Part shown: positions 46,687 through 57,939 of the stretch, piece by piece
Layout: the number at the start of each line of letters is the position of its first letter
Position numbering within the stretch: position 1 is the first letter of the stretch
Source of the DNA: Epiperipatus broadwayi
Lineage: Eukaryota; Onychophora; Udeonychophora; Euonychophora; Peripatidae
Length of the DNA stretch: 64,000 bases
Assembly: GCA_028023455.1 (NCBI GenBank)
Contig: JAQFVV010006622.1
Location: 487,274 to 551,273 of the forward strand
Direction of reading: 5' to 3'
The notes under the pieces: generated by a model
The model's database searches: none
What the model was told of the DNA's origin: nothing
What the model saw: only the letters and a program-made list of their open reading frames with translations
Position numbers and translations under genes: made by a program

Positions 46687-47218
46687 ATATTACATATATA
46701 AATGCAGGTTTAAGCCTGTACAATGTATTAATTTATATAAATAGTGTGTAAAAGGTCTGCCCATCCTTTGCATATGTATGTATAAATGGATTATTCTCCT
46801 GTACATGAGGGGTCAGAATGACTAATATGTCAACATGGGTAGGATGACAACCTTGGCACTAACAAGGGCTTTGAACATTCCAGCATCAGATTTTCAATGA
46901 AATGGAAGGCTGAAGAGTTGTGAGTTGGAATAGTTTGAAGCCTGCCCATTAAAGTATGAAGATTGGATATCTTAATATAAAGCTGAGCACTGATTGTATA
47001 TATGTGTGAGGATAGTAATCTAGACCAACTGATGAATGCTGGTTTAGCATGAAATACATATATTGGTGATTATTTATCTTTTCAACATGTGTGTGATCAG
47101 GTGGGTCAGCAATATGAGATGGCACTGAGAGTAGTGGGTCGTGTAAAAGTCATGAGTTCGAATCCTGAATATATTACATATATAAATGCAGGTTTAAGCC
47201 TGTACAATGTATTAATTT
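46687..47218 (+). mobile_element. Hammerhead repeat (HR480), one unit plus 48 bp
   Basis: A 48-bp perfect direct repeat (46687-46734 and 47171-47218; begins ATATTACATATATAAATGCA) brackets one 484-bp unit. That is the footprint of a slightly more-than-unit-length insertion, as expected if a circular or tandem RNA was reverse transcribed. The unit contains TGTACATGAGGGGTCAGAAT, TTAAAGTATGAAGATTGG, the intact hammerhead, and a tRNA-like end with ATGAGTTCGAATCC at about 47151. It lies inside the second Tigger-like copy. Confidence 0.85.
47011..47078 (+). ncRNA. Type I hammerhead ribozyme, intact
   Basis: All catalytic parts are present. Core CTGATGA is at 47029-47035. Stem II is ATGCT/AGCAT (5 bp) with loop GGTTT, then GAAA at 47051-47054. 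Helix III is 2 bp (AT/AT) closed by ACAT. Residues ATA sit before the cleavage point, predicted between 47062 and 47063. Helix I pairs CCAA (47025-47028) with TTGG (47063-47066), then an internal loop, then AATC with GATT. The tiny helix III is typical of metazoan retroelement hammerheads. RNA cleavage would leave a 2',3'-cyclic phosphate and 5'-hydroxyl. Confidence 0.88.
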
Positions 47219-48199
47219 TACACTTAATAATTTTTTTTTAAATTTTTATACATGTGCAATAATATTATAAGATGTTTTAAAAATCAAACTCATAGATTGT
47301 TTTTAAATTAGATTTAGTAATTTTTGATCATACAAAATTTATTATTACAAAATCATTTTTTTCTCCAAAATAATTATTATGATAACTAAATTACAATACA
47401 ATGAACACTATTTTGGTCTTAAGAAAAGTACTATTAGTAAAAATTTCAATCCATAAAAGTGAGTAAAGTTAGTACAGTTTTTATACTAATGTACACATTT
47501 TAGAATTTAATCTATATTAATGTATTTGGTTGTTGTATGTCATTAATATATGATTTTGATTATTATATCGAATAAAACACCTTTTTTGGAAACTTTGTAA
47601 TCATTAATATATAAGCATTTGAGTTGTAGGAATAGGTGGATTCATTTTATTCCTGCATAAATATTATATCTTGTATTGGAGAGAAAGTATTCATTTATTA
47701 TTATTAACACTCGCAAAGCGTGCGCACAATTAGCTTGAAAGGCTGATATTTGAATGTAATCATTAATGATGAAAATCTTTACTGTGAATATATCATTATT
47801 AAACTGACTGTCTTGCAAAGATGTTGGATGAAAATAAAATACTCTATATTCATTAATTGTATTTGAAGTTTATAATCAAAATATTGTATACAGTACTAAT
47901 ATTATACACTGTATTCTGTATTATGAATAAAGTGTACTGTACAGCTTCAATATGAAAGTCACTATTTTGCTTTTGGACATCAATTTTACAAAATGGGGAA
48001 AAAAAAATTTTTTTCAAATTTTTTAGGATCGTTATAGTGAATAATCGATTGTAAATTAAAGTACTAGGTACAAATTTATGGTGATCACTATTGTGAATCC
48101 TCACATAAATGCAAAGAGCTAATTGGGGTAAAGGTGTAGTTCAGATGGAATAGTTTGTTGCAGAAAGAGTTGAAAGACATCATTGTAAAATATCAAATT

Positions 48200-49140
48200 A
48201 ATAGTTAATGGATCAACTTGTTTTAAAAGCGAATGTATTTGAGAAGAGGATATGACAGGGTAACTCCATATCTCCAAGACTTTACAGCAGTGCTGCTAGA
48301 AGTATGTTGTGGGTTAAAATGGGAAGCTGGAGGAATAAAAATAAATGGAAATTATTTATGTCATCAGGATTTTGCAGATGATGTAGATGTTTTTAAAAAT
48401 AATGCTTTAGAGCTTCAGAAAATGTTGCAAAAGTTATCAGATGAAAGTAAGAAAGTAGGACTAAAGCTAAATGTAAAAAGACTAAAATAATGTTCAGTAG
48501 ATTTTGTCAAAAAATGAAAATAATGATTGATAATGATGAGTTAGAAGTTAAGAATTGCAAATATACCTTTGTCAGATTATTACTACAGATGCAAACATAA
48601 TGGATGAAATTAATTATAGAATTAAACTTGGTAGGAGTGGTTTTAGTAGAAATAATTTAATATTAATGAAATATGCCTGTGTGTTTGAAAAGGATTCCTA
48701 ATAAACATGTTGCCAGTTCTTTCTTATGGATCTGAGAACTGGACCCTTAACAGAAGAGCAATACAGAGACTTCAGGCCACTCAGAGAAGTATGGAGAGAT
48801 GCATGTTAAGAGTAATAAAAATAGATTGAAAATGAAATACATGGGTAAAAGAATAATCAAGTATTACTGACTTCACTGAAGGAATTAATTAATTGAAATG
48901 GAGTAGAGCTGGAAATATTGTTAGATGAAAAGATAATAGATGGCAGTTGAAATCTTGAACTGGAATTCAAGAGATCATAAAAAAATACCTAGAAATGAAC
49001 TGCATATGAGATGCATGGATGAAATAAGGAAGTGTGAGAGGATGATGTAGTGAAGAGAGGCTAGAGATTGAAAAAGATGGAATAAACTTGGAGCGACCTT
49101 CTTCCTGCAGTGCACTGATAATGATTGAAAATGATTATGA
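48200..49140 (+). pseudogene. RTE-like LINE, 5'-truncated (copy 2)
   Basis: A frame at 48233-48490 contains GIKINGNYLCHQDFADDVDV (the RT catalytic FADD box) and LQKLSDESKKVGLKLNVK. Downstream, with frameshifts, follow VLPVLSYGSENWTLNRRAIQ, RLQATQRSMERCMLRVIK and LKWSRAGNIVR then DNRWQLKS. The 3' end has GCGACCTTCTTCCTGCAGTG followed by GATAATGATT-type repeats, matching the family end at 12190-12240. The endonuclease domain and RT N-terminus are absent. Confidence 0.85.
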
Positions 49141-49189
49141 TGATTTGGGCTTTGCAGATTGGTTTAGTCATTACAAAGCTTATCTTTAA

Positions 49190-49290
49190 TGTGTTTATTA
49201 TTAAGTAATATTTACTAAGGCTGTAACCTTAGGAATAAGTGTCTGAAAAATTCGAAGGTAGGGACGATATAATTAACCTATTCATTCATT
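49190..49290 (-). repeat. Third, degenerate copy of the Tigger-type arm
   Basis: AAGTAATATTTACTAAGGCTGT, AACCTTAGGAATAAGTGTC and AAGGTAGGGAC correspond to the arm at 24640-24735. It follows the second Tigger-like copy, so it may be that element's right terminus. Confidence 0.5.
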
Positions 49291-49317
49291 GTCCTGAATA
49301 TTTACTGTAATAAATTA

Positions 49318-49585
49318 TGAAAATTGGCTATCTTATATAAGTTGATTATTTATTGTGTGCATGTGTGGAGATGATAATCTGGACCAAGTGACAAGTGCTG
49401 GTTTGAGCACGAAATATGTATATTGGTGATTATTTATCTTTTCGACATCAGTGTGATCAACTGTGTCAGCAGTATGAGATAGTATGGATAGTTGTAAGTC
49501 ATGTGAAAATCTGAGTTCAACTCCCCTGTATATTATATTGGAGTGCAGATATGAAAAAGCCTGTACTATAGAAAAAAATTCATAT
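49318..49585 (+). mobile_element. Hammerhead repeat (HR480), truncated, core dead
   Basis: Begins AAAATTGGCTATCTTATATA and ends TATAGAAAAAAATTCATAT. The ribozyme keeps helix I (CCAA/TTGG), most of stem II and GAAA (49411-49414), but its core reads GTGACAA (49387-49393). The box B-like CTGAGTTCAACTCCCC is present. Confidence 0.8.
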
Positions 49586-49602
49586 ATTAAATATAGTAAA
49601 TT

Positions 49603-49731
49603 GAGGGATTTGGAGTTAGCATTTTTAGTATTCATCCTCCACTCAGTCTAAACAACCGAAATTTCCAGACAGTATGTTTGAGATGAAGTGGAGGATGAAT
49701 ATAGACTGAAAATCCAAAGTTCAGATCCCTC
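49603..49731. repeat. Hairpin, about 50-bp arms
   Basis: GAGGGATTTGGAGTT and ATTCATCCTCCACT pair with AGTGGAGGATGAAT and AAAGTTCAGATCCCTC. Short foldback sequence directly after the hammerhead repeat. No gene. Confidence 0.75.
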
Positions 49732-50224
49732 TATTCATTATTATTACCATCATCATCATATTCATTTGCGAATGAATGCTATTGTGGATGATGACTGTAT
49801 TGTGCAAGTACTAAAATACAGAGAAACTTTCAAGAATTAAAGGTTCATGAATAGATTTCTAAAAGAGCTATTTCACATAATTTATTGCAAACCTACTGTA
49901 TAATTATATGCTTATTGATGATTAAATCTCAAAAAACAAACAATCTCTGACCTAATACTAACCAAGACCTTATTTGCATTCTCCCATAAAAAGCAATAAA
50001 GACATTAAGCTACTGGATGGGTGAGACTTTTTATGATTTTACATCAGTTTGTTCCCCTAACCAAAACTATTGAAATACCCATTTACTAACCACAAGTAAA
50101 TGGATATCTAAAATAAACACTAAGCAATCATTTCATTATGACTTGCATCACAGATAGCTTTAAATATACAGATTAGTAGTAAATATTTAAAATACAGCCA
50201 CTCTTCATATACCTGGAGTCTAAT

Positions 50225-50662
50225 TGTAAATAAAGGGGATTTGAATTCAGACTTTTAAGCACCCTTCCACTACCCACACTATCTCATACCATTGATACAC
50301 ATAATCACACATATGTAGAAAAGTTAAATAATCACCAATACACATATTTCATGCTGAACCGGAACTCATCAGCTGGTCTAGATTATCATCTCCCACACAT
50401 ATATATAATCAGTGCTCAGTTTATATTAAGATAGCAAACCCTCATACTTTAACGGACAGGCTTCAATCTGCTCCAACCTCCAACTCTTCAGTCATCCATA
50501 CCATTGAAATCTGATGATGGAAAGTTAAAATCCCATGTTGATGCCAATATTATTGCCATGCCCATGTAGACCTCAAGTCACTCTGACCCCTCATGTATAG
50601 GACCTTATTCATTTAAATACATATAAGAGGGATGCAGGCTTAATGTATAAATAGTGTTCATT
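50225..50662 (-). mobile_element. Hammerhead repeat (HR480), minus-strand copy
   Basis: Nearly a full unit. In minus order it has CATGAGGGGTCAGAGTGACT, TGATGGCT-AGTTG, AAGCCTGTCCGTTAAAGTAT, the hammerhead and TGAATTCAAATCCCC (box B-like). Head-to-tail neighbours are absent. Confidence 0.8.
50325..50395 (-). ncRNA. Hammerhead ribozyme, core intact, stem II damaged
   Basis: Minus strand: CTGATGA (50372-50366), GAAA (50350-50347), helix III AT/AT with loop GTGT, and ATA before the predicted cut between 50339 and 50338. Stem II reads GTTCC against AGCAT, with two mismatches and one wobble, and helix I begins with a G-T wobble. Catalysis is doubtful. Confidence 0.7.
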
Positions 50663-52585
50663 AAAATAAAATAAAAAAACAGAACGCGCAACTAGAGATA
50701 ATTGCAATCTTCTCGTAATCCACATTCTATCTATAATCACCAACTGTAGTTCATCTTATCATTACCACATCCTTACAGTAATCTTCCTTGAAATAGTATT
50801 TCTGATATCTTATTTTCTTTAAGCTATTATGAAAGCAAAACGCTAATTGGCACGTGAATAATAAATTTGCGTTAATAATGTTAATGCTATTCTTTTACAA
50901 ATTTACCTGTAAGTAATTATCTAACAAATCATTTTGGGTTAAAAACACACACACACTTGATAAATTTAGCTGAAACAATTCATGCGATATTCACAGTCAT
51001 TTAAGTTGATAAGCAATTAGAAAGAGGAAATTTATCTACCAGAGGTATTCTCTTCCGCGAATTTAATTGCTCCAACACTTATTTGCATTATTATATTTAG
51101 CAGTGATAAGAAGTTGCCTATTATTGGAATGGTATTTAGTAATTGTATTATCATTACTGAGTTTTAAATGAGGCACATCAAAGGTAATTTATTCATATAT
51201 AAAACATTGATGAAAATACTTTCATTTTTTAAAAGTGCATTTAAAAATAATAACAGCAATAATTAACTATACTATAAGTACTTTTTTTTTTTTTAGAACG
51301 TATTAAAACTGACTTAAGTGTACATTAATTGTAAAATTAACAAATATTTTTATTTTCGGCATATCCAAATCAAGCTAACAATTTATTGATCTCGTAATTT
51401 CGCGTGATTTAAACGTGATGATAATTTCCACTTCCGTGATTTAGAACTGTGGCAGAGTGGTCTATGAATTGTGTGGCCTTAAACCAGTTCAGTTATTTAT
51501 TATTAATCTATTAATTCAATAATCTTTATATTAACATATGTCGTAAACAAGATAAAACTAATTTAAACAGGCAAAGGCATCTATAATAATTAATAATAAA
51601 AAAAGAGAGAAGGATAAACTGTAATTTAACCATTTTGTCAATTACTAATTGGTAAAAATTTGAGAAGATATCCTTTCTTTTACTTTCTAATTAAAAATAG
51701 CATGATATATATTTATTATTGATGTTAGATATGTAGCTCGAGTTGATTATAGATGACTCTGCTACTAGAAAACAAATACTAAGTCTAATTGGAAGAATAG
51801 TTTTATTATACTTAGACTCAAATCCAGGACACAGATATGGAAATCAGAAAAGTTAACTATTAAACCCTCAATTTGTTATATAAATATATGTAATCCTATG
51901 ATCAATCAAGTCTTAAAATGTTACTATGATAAGGCATAAATTATTTACAAGCTTATATATAATGTTAATTAAATCAGTATAATATTGATTAAATAAACCA
52001 ATAAAATATCATTAATATGTTGACAGACAACTTTACACTTATGCAATAAATGAAGTCCCAATGTATATTTGTTCATTTAAGCACAAATATTGTACTGATA
52101 TGATTTTTATGTGAACCCAATTAGCTATTGATATTTACCATTTATGTAAATTTATAATTAATCGAATAATCATTCTCCACAGGCTATAAATAAAAACATT
52201 GTGACAAAGTATCAAGTATAGAATGGTTCCACCTAACCTTTAATATATCTGCAAATGTTGATGGAAATTCAGCCTAGGTAAAAACATCACATAAATACAA
52301 CCTAGATGAAAACATCACATTTATAATCGACTAATAATCAATAATACAAGGATACAGACTGATTCTTATTTTAAATAACCTTGTTTAATAATAATAAAAA
52401 AAATATCAAAGTTATTCTGAATTTTCATCAGTGTTAGCAAGGATAAATTTATAAAAATTAAAAGTTCAAAAAATGAGTAGATCATTCTATTCTTGTTTCT
52501 TTGTCAATGGAGTCATGTTTATTCATAGCTTGAAGAGAAAATATTTTATTCTTTTAAGTACATATGCATTGGGATGTGATAATTT
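50663..52585. other. Anonymous AT-rich DNA
   Basis: Contains a short CA run at about 50947. A tRNA-like GTGGCAGAGTGG at 51450 is not followed by a credible box B. No gene recognised. Confidence 0.35.
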
Positions 52586-52844
52586 AATATTTGTTTGAAG
52601 GTTTGTGATGATGGTATATTATTAAATGTGATATGTTGAACTATTTACATTATCTATGAGTGAATGTTGAATGTATAGAAAATTTTAAACTTTCCAATAC
52701 AAATGACTTGTTAGTAATAACATACAAATAGACAACACAGGTTAGTAATTACACAACATTTTGAGTAGTAGTATTCTCCACTCTTTTTCAGGTGTTGTTG
52801 GCCTGTATGCTCAGTGACAATATTCGCTTAGAAGTTGAACTCGC

Positions 52845-52925
52845 ACCTTTAGATTTTTTGAATATCGAACTTAAGGCAAACACTCTACCAACTGAGTTAT
52901 TCTGTCAAAGACAACTTATAGTAGA
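52845..52925 (-). repeat. tRNA-like head in left S2 arm
   Basis: Minus strand: TAACTCAGTTGGTAGAGTGT (D-arm, box A), GCCTTAAG (anticodon side), an insert with TTCGATATTC, then GTGCGAGTTCAACTTC (box B). The 5' flank and long spacing suggest a tRNA with an intron-like or variable insert, or a SINE head. Not a canonical tRNA gene. Confidence 0.55.
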
Positions 52926-53507
52926 AATTTAATTTATAAGGTTTGGTTCAAATCCTCCTGAGTCCTTCAGTTTTTTTTTAATTAATCTTGCTCTTAGGAA
53001 AAATATTAAACAGCAACAATAATAATAATGATAATGATAATGATGATGATAATAATAATAATAAATATAGCTTTACTTCTCACTATATGTAAAATATATA
53101 ATTGTTAATTAGAGAAGATATTAATTAGTATTAAAGTTTATCGGCTTAACATTTTCGAGGATCCGTGCCTCATATTCATAGCCTTCATAAAATGTATAAT
53201 AAAATATGCAAATACAAATATTCAAATACGCTAGTATTACGTAGCCCATTTCTTCGAGATCTCGAAGCAAGTATCCTTTCTATTAATGGCATGGATGTTT
53301 CCATTGATGTAAAATGCCTCCTTTATTTTTCTTTTGTAATCATTTGATTCTGAGCACAATATTATGGGATTGGCGGGAGTGAAGTTGTGTAGCATAATAA
53401 TAATAATAAAACTAATTAGCCTTGTTCATAAAAAATTGAAGGACTCAGGAGGATTTCAACCAAGCCTCATATATAAATATATCAAATTTCTACTATATGT
53501 TGCCTTT

Positions 53508-53585
53508 GACAGAATAGCTCAGTTGGTAGAGCATTTTCTTTAAATTCGATATTCAAAAATCTAAAAGTGTGAGTTCAACTTCTAA
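53508..53585 (+). repeat. tRNA-like head in right S2 arm
   Basis: GACAGAATAGCTCAGTTGGT then AGAGCATTTTC (box A region), TTTAAATTCGATATTC insert, and GTGTGAGTTCAACTTC (box B). Mirror image of the head at 52845-52925. Confidence 0.55.
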
Positions 53586-53800
53586 ATGAATATTATCACT
53601 GTGCATATAGGCCAGCAATACCTGCAAAAGGATAGAGAATAATACTACTCAAAACGTTTTGTAATTACTAACCTGTGTTGCCTATTTATGTATTATTACT
53701 AACAAGTTGATTATATTTGAAGTTTAAATAAAGTTTAAAATTTTTCTATGCATTTAACATTCACTCATAGATGATGGAAATAGTCCATCATATGACATCT

Positions 53801-54096
53801 AGTGATAATTTAATGTTTACACTTCTAAACTTTTGATTGAGTCTTAAAATAAGATTATTAAAAGTGAGATTCAGTTTTAACCCTGTATAATGAATTATTC
53901 ATTTAATAATTTTCAATGCCAATATAGTATGATTTTCCATCAATGTTGATATGAACAAGCTTATAAACATTAACATTTTAAAGCATAGACAGATCCAGTC
54001 TAGTTTTGATTCTTTGTCAACAGAATATTCACAGTCTAAGAGAAGATTGGTTTAATCCATTAATTACATGTGAATTGAGCTATGCTAACTTGAGAC

Positions 54097-54167
<71 letters not shown>

Positions 54168-55905
54168 ATACAATGAGTATAAGGATTGGAAACATTATTA
54201 GTAATACTATATCATATGAAATTAAAACTAAAGCACAAACAGCCACAAATGATTAATCAAGATAGTCATAGTATTTACACTTCAATTTAAGCCAAACATT
54301 AATAGATATAGCAACCCAAAATATCTTATCAGCCCAAAACATATTTTAGCATTGAGTATATACATAAATATATGAAATTCACTAAACGTGATCAACACTT
54401 AAACAATGCTAATATCAGTAACAATCTACAATCTCAATTTGTTGTCAAGACAACCTCCTTTTAACAATAAAGTTAAAATCATTTATTTATGATCTAATAT
54501 GTTTATACACACACTAAAGTTTAGAACTTGATCATAGAAAGTAAAATTATTGGTACCAAGAAGTTTAAATAAACTGCATTAAATAGGTAAATATAACCAG
54601 TTCTGAATGCAGATTAATAAATAGTCAATTATAGCAATGGTTAAGTTCAGATAGGTTTATAAATGTAAATTCACGGAAAGCAGTCAACAGTATCAGTGAT
54701 AATCTGCAACCTCAATCTTTATCGTATAATATGTTTACATAGACATTAAAGATGGCAACTTAATCACAGAGAATGGTTATTATATTATTTGATAGAGCAC
54801 TTTGTATATCTGGTTTAAAACTATTTTGATTAGATAATGCAAATGTCTGAAAAAAATATTGGTCGGCACTATTTCTTTGCCACGTTATTTCAGTTTGCCT
54901 GTATTCTCCTTAGTTCTATAATGACAAGTAAACACTAACTGAAATATACTTAATGTTGCAATGTAATAACATATACTTTCTTAAGATTATTGTTTTAGTT
55001 TGACAAATAAATTTCTAAAGAAAACGTGTTGCAATCATATTAAAACAATAACTATATTTTATTTTTTTTCTATAAAATTGTAAAACAAAAAATATTGTTA
55101 AGAAACTATATTATCATTGCATTGAAATGTTACTTATATATATATATAACTACTTTGATCGATTGCCATTATGTACTTTGATAGAAAAATTGTTGGTCAA
55201 ACAACACAATAAAAGGATAGAGCAGACCGACAGTTTCTTTCAGGCATAGAGAAAACTTAATTAAGTTATTTTTAAACTTCATGGAATTTTCTATCAGTTA
55301 ACTACATATAAATTTATATATAATCTTCTTTGACTAAACGTGGGTTGAATCTTAACTAAGTAAATCTTTAAAATATGTTCAGCTTGTAATCAGGTTAAGA
55401 ATTTTAATCCAAATTAGCCAGCTCATCATCATCTCAGATAATTATTCTATATTGGTCAGTAAATGAGTAGCTAGTTACTCTCATTGAAAGGGCAAAATGA
55501 ATATGAAAAATTATTCAATCTACCCCCCCTTAGATTTTGGAAAATCTCATGAGGAATTTTTTCTTCACCGGTCTGAGGGAATGTTGGAGAGCTATTTACT
55601 CTGCAATGGATTATGTATATATATATACATTAAATACATATAAATAAATCTGAAGTTATGCGAACTCTAATTGTCATGCGTAATACATCTTCTATAGCTG
55701 TTATATAGAGAAAATAATTAGTAAACCATATTGCAGAACAGACACACTGTACTTCAAGTGGACAACATATATCTTAAGTTAGAGTAAGAAGGGGGTTAAA
55801 AAAGTTTGTAAAGGGATATAATTAAGTGGATTATGACTAACTCTTGACTTTTATGTAGATTTTTTGGTATTTTTTCCTCATGAACGAGCACGATTAAATA
55901 AAATT
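53801..55905. other. Anonymous AT-rich DNA with a TA microsatellite
   Basis: A long TA run occupies about 54098-54170. The rest shows no recognisable gene, RNA or repeat partner. Confidence 0.4.
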
Positions 55906-55910
55906 TCATA

Positions 55911-56885
55911 TACACCTGGGTCTCGTTTTATGCAGATTATTTTAATGTGATTTTGAAGTTATGCAATTCATGTTCCTTCTTAATATCTTTCATATTTCAC
56001 TATATTTATTAGATATCAAGAAATTTAAATTATTAATAACTTATTTTCACTTGAAATACTTTTTTTTTTTCAAAAATATAACGTTATATTAGCTGCTAAC
56101 GTGAATATGATTTGAAGCTGTATTTAGAATTTTAGCTTCTATGTAAATAACCTATTTATACTAATGAGTAAATAATAATAATAGATTTATACTTACATAT
56201 AAAAATATCGCAATAAATATTAAAAATAAATAAACTTTTAAAACGTATATTTTGTTATATATAACAGAAATAAATAATCTTTTAAATTTTTAAAATAAAA
56301 GAACCAAGATTTTATAAACTGAAAATAATCTTTCTAATGATAATGTATAATCTTTTTGTTTTGATTTTGATCTCATTTTTTAAATATAGAAACAGAAAAC
56401 CATTAACACAGCATAAGACTGAAAGTGGTGCTAGTTGTACATCACATCACGAATAAAATTAAAGTGGCTAACAGGTTTCTCTGGGCATAATTGCTGAGAG
56501 ATTCTTGACTTCATTTAAGGAATAGCTACAATACATCACATCGAATCTGATTTCTTGCCAGTTTACAAATGAACACTAATGGTAATGATTAAAATATGTA
56601 TGAAAAATGTAAAATTAAATATTGTAGTTACTAAAAAAAGTTTGTCTAGTATTAGTTTTTTTCAAATATTTAGAATTTTTTATTAGTCATACTTTATTTG
56701 CTTATTTTTTTAATGCGAATTTTAAAGTAATTTTTTTTTGTTGCTTTGCTTTTATGCGAATTCTGAAAATTACAGACTCTATCCCCCATTTTTCAAGGTA
56801 AGTTAAGTCTATTTTTGTGTGATTTTTTTTAATGCGGGTTTTCTGTGGAACCTATCTCTATCGCATAAAACGAGACCCAGGTGTA
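55911..56885. mobile_element. Non-autonomous Tigger/mariner-type element with 23-bp TIRs
   Basis: Perfect 23-bp inverted termini (55911-55933 and 56863-56885) begin TACACCTGGGTCTCG and end TTTTATGC, bordered by TA as expected for the Tc1/mariner-pogo superfamily. Sub-terminal stretches keep GTTATGC/TTTATGCGA-type repeats. The interior has no transposase; a LINE-A tail fragment is inserted at 56441-56545. About 975 bp in total. Confidence 0.85.
56441..56545 (+). repeat. LINE-A 3' tail inserted in the Tigger-type element
   Basis: TAAAGTGGCTAACAGGTTTC, TCTGGGCATAATTGCTGAGA and GATTCTTGACTTCATTTAAG match the 3' end at 16165-16235. CATCACATCAC lies on both sides (about 56443 and 56535). Confidence 0.8.
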
Positions 56886-57939
56886 TATATTTCTATGAAT
56901 TAGTGTTAATGGATTAAAGGAAAGTATTGTTTATTGTGTATGTTTGTCAAAAGCAATTGTTGTTGTTGTTATTATTATTATTATTTTTTTTAATAAGTAG
57001 ATAATCGCTGCAAGTATATACTGTTATTTATATTTAGTGATTAAAAAAATAAAAAACAAAGTTAAAAGGCCCTATTCAAAATGTTAATTAATTAATCCAT
57101 CCAAAAGGAAAACATTAATTAATGAATGTTGTAGATATTGTTGAGGTGGATTATCCTGTTTTCTTAAATAATAAACCAGAATTGAAATAAAGTATTTAGG
57201 AAAGCTTGATTGATTGATTCTTTTATTCCATCATCATTTTTGTTGGTGGACCTTCATTCCAGACAGCATGCACAAACACAGAGTAGAAAACCATAGTTCT
57301 CACATAAAATTAAAGGAATAGTTTTTATATAATTTATGTGTTATCAAGACAAGATCTCATGCACAAGGAGAAATAGGGAATTGATTGTCTCAGGGAAAAT
57401 TTAATCCTAGTGAGTGCATTGTTCTCAGAATAACTGCGATGACATCCATGATGAAATAAATCAAAAATTATAAAGGCTACCTTGGTGAGTTGGATTTTCT
57501 CTTTAAATACAAAACTCAATTCTGTAAGGGTCGACAATTTGGATCAGGAAAAATAACTTGTTTTGATACTGAATTGTACCTACATATTTTTTTGACAAAT
57601 CTCAGTGTGATCATTTCCAAAGTAAGAGGATGGGAAATAGTTGATATTGCATCCACACAAAAGGTTAACCTTATAACAGCGAGGAATATGTAGACATCTA
57701 TCCATTACAATATCTTATGAGAATAATTTTCTTATCTATATATAATCCTTCTAAATACTTTTCTTCTTCATTTCCTTTATTTGAATTGTAATATTTAATA
57801 GTTTTCTTCACTAATTACATGGAGTAATAGAATATTTTAATGATGACCAACTTTTCGTTTAAGCTTCAATGTTTAGAAATGTTCTAATTTTCTACAATTA
57901 GTCTATGAGATATTTATTTTTTATAGCGCGATGTTTCTG
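56886..57939. other. Anonymous DNA
   Basis: TTG/ATT repeats at 56957-56990. Short open frames on both strands near 57334-57693 overlap each other and look like chance. Nothing recognised. Confidence 0.35.

Larger units (their letters stand above)
45320..48095 (-). mobile_element. Tigger-like element, copy 2, internally deleted
   Basis: Collinear with 18595-22835, but the transposase region (about 19140-20500 in copy 1) is missing between 45790 and 45840. Interrupted by the hammerhead repeat at 46687-47218 and by a roughly 220-bp insert at 47600-47830 related to 30710-30900. The gain and loss pattern fits a non-autonomous deletion derivative later hit by other elements. Confidence 0.65.
52590..53800. 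mobile_element. Inverted pair of tRNA-headed repeats (S2) around 500 bp
   Basis: Left arm (52590-52970, minus) and right arm (53440-53800, plus) are inverted copies over more than 300 bp. From the inside outward each has a box with AGAATA(A/G)CTCAGTTGGTAGAG and TTCAACTTCTAA, then TATTGTCACTG-GCAT-AGGCC, TACTAACCTGTGTTG-CTATTT and GATGATGGAAATAGTCCA. The tRNA-like heads face inward. The centre (52975-53435) has AAT/GAT repeats and a 60-codon frame (53165-53347) that I cannot identify. It could be a long-TIR DNA transposon or two SINE insertions head to head. Confidence 0.7.

Noticed and set aside
51443-51490. tRNA-like GTGGCAGAGTGG sequence
   Set aside because: No box B or acceptor pairing at a suitable distance.
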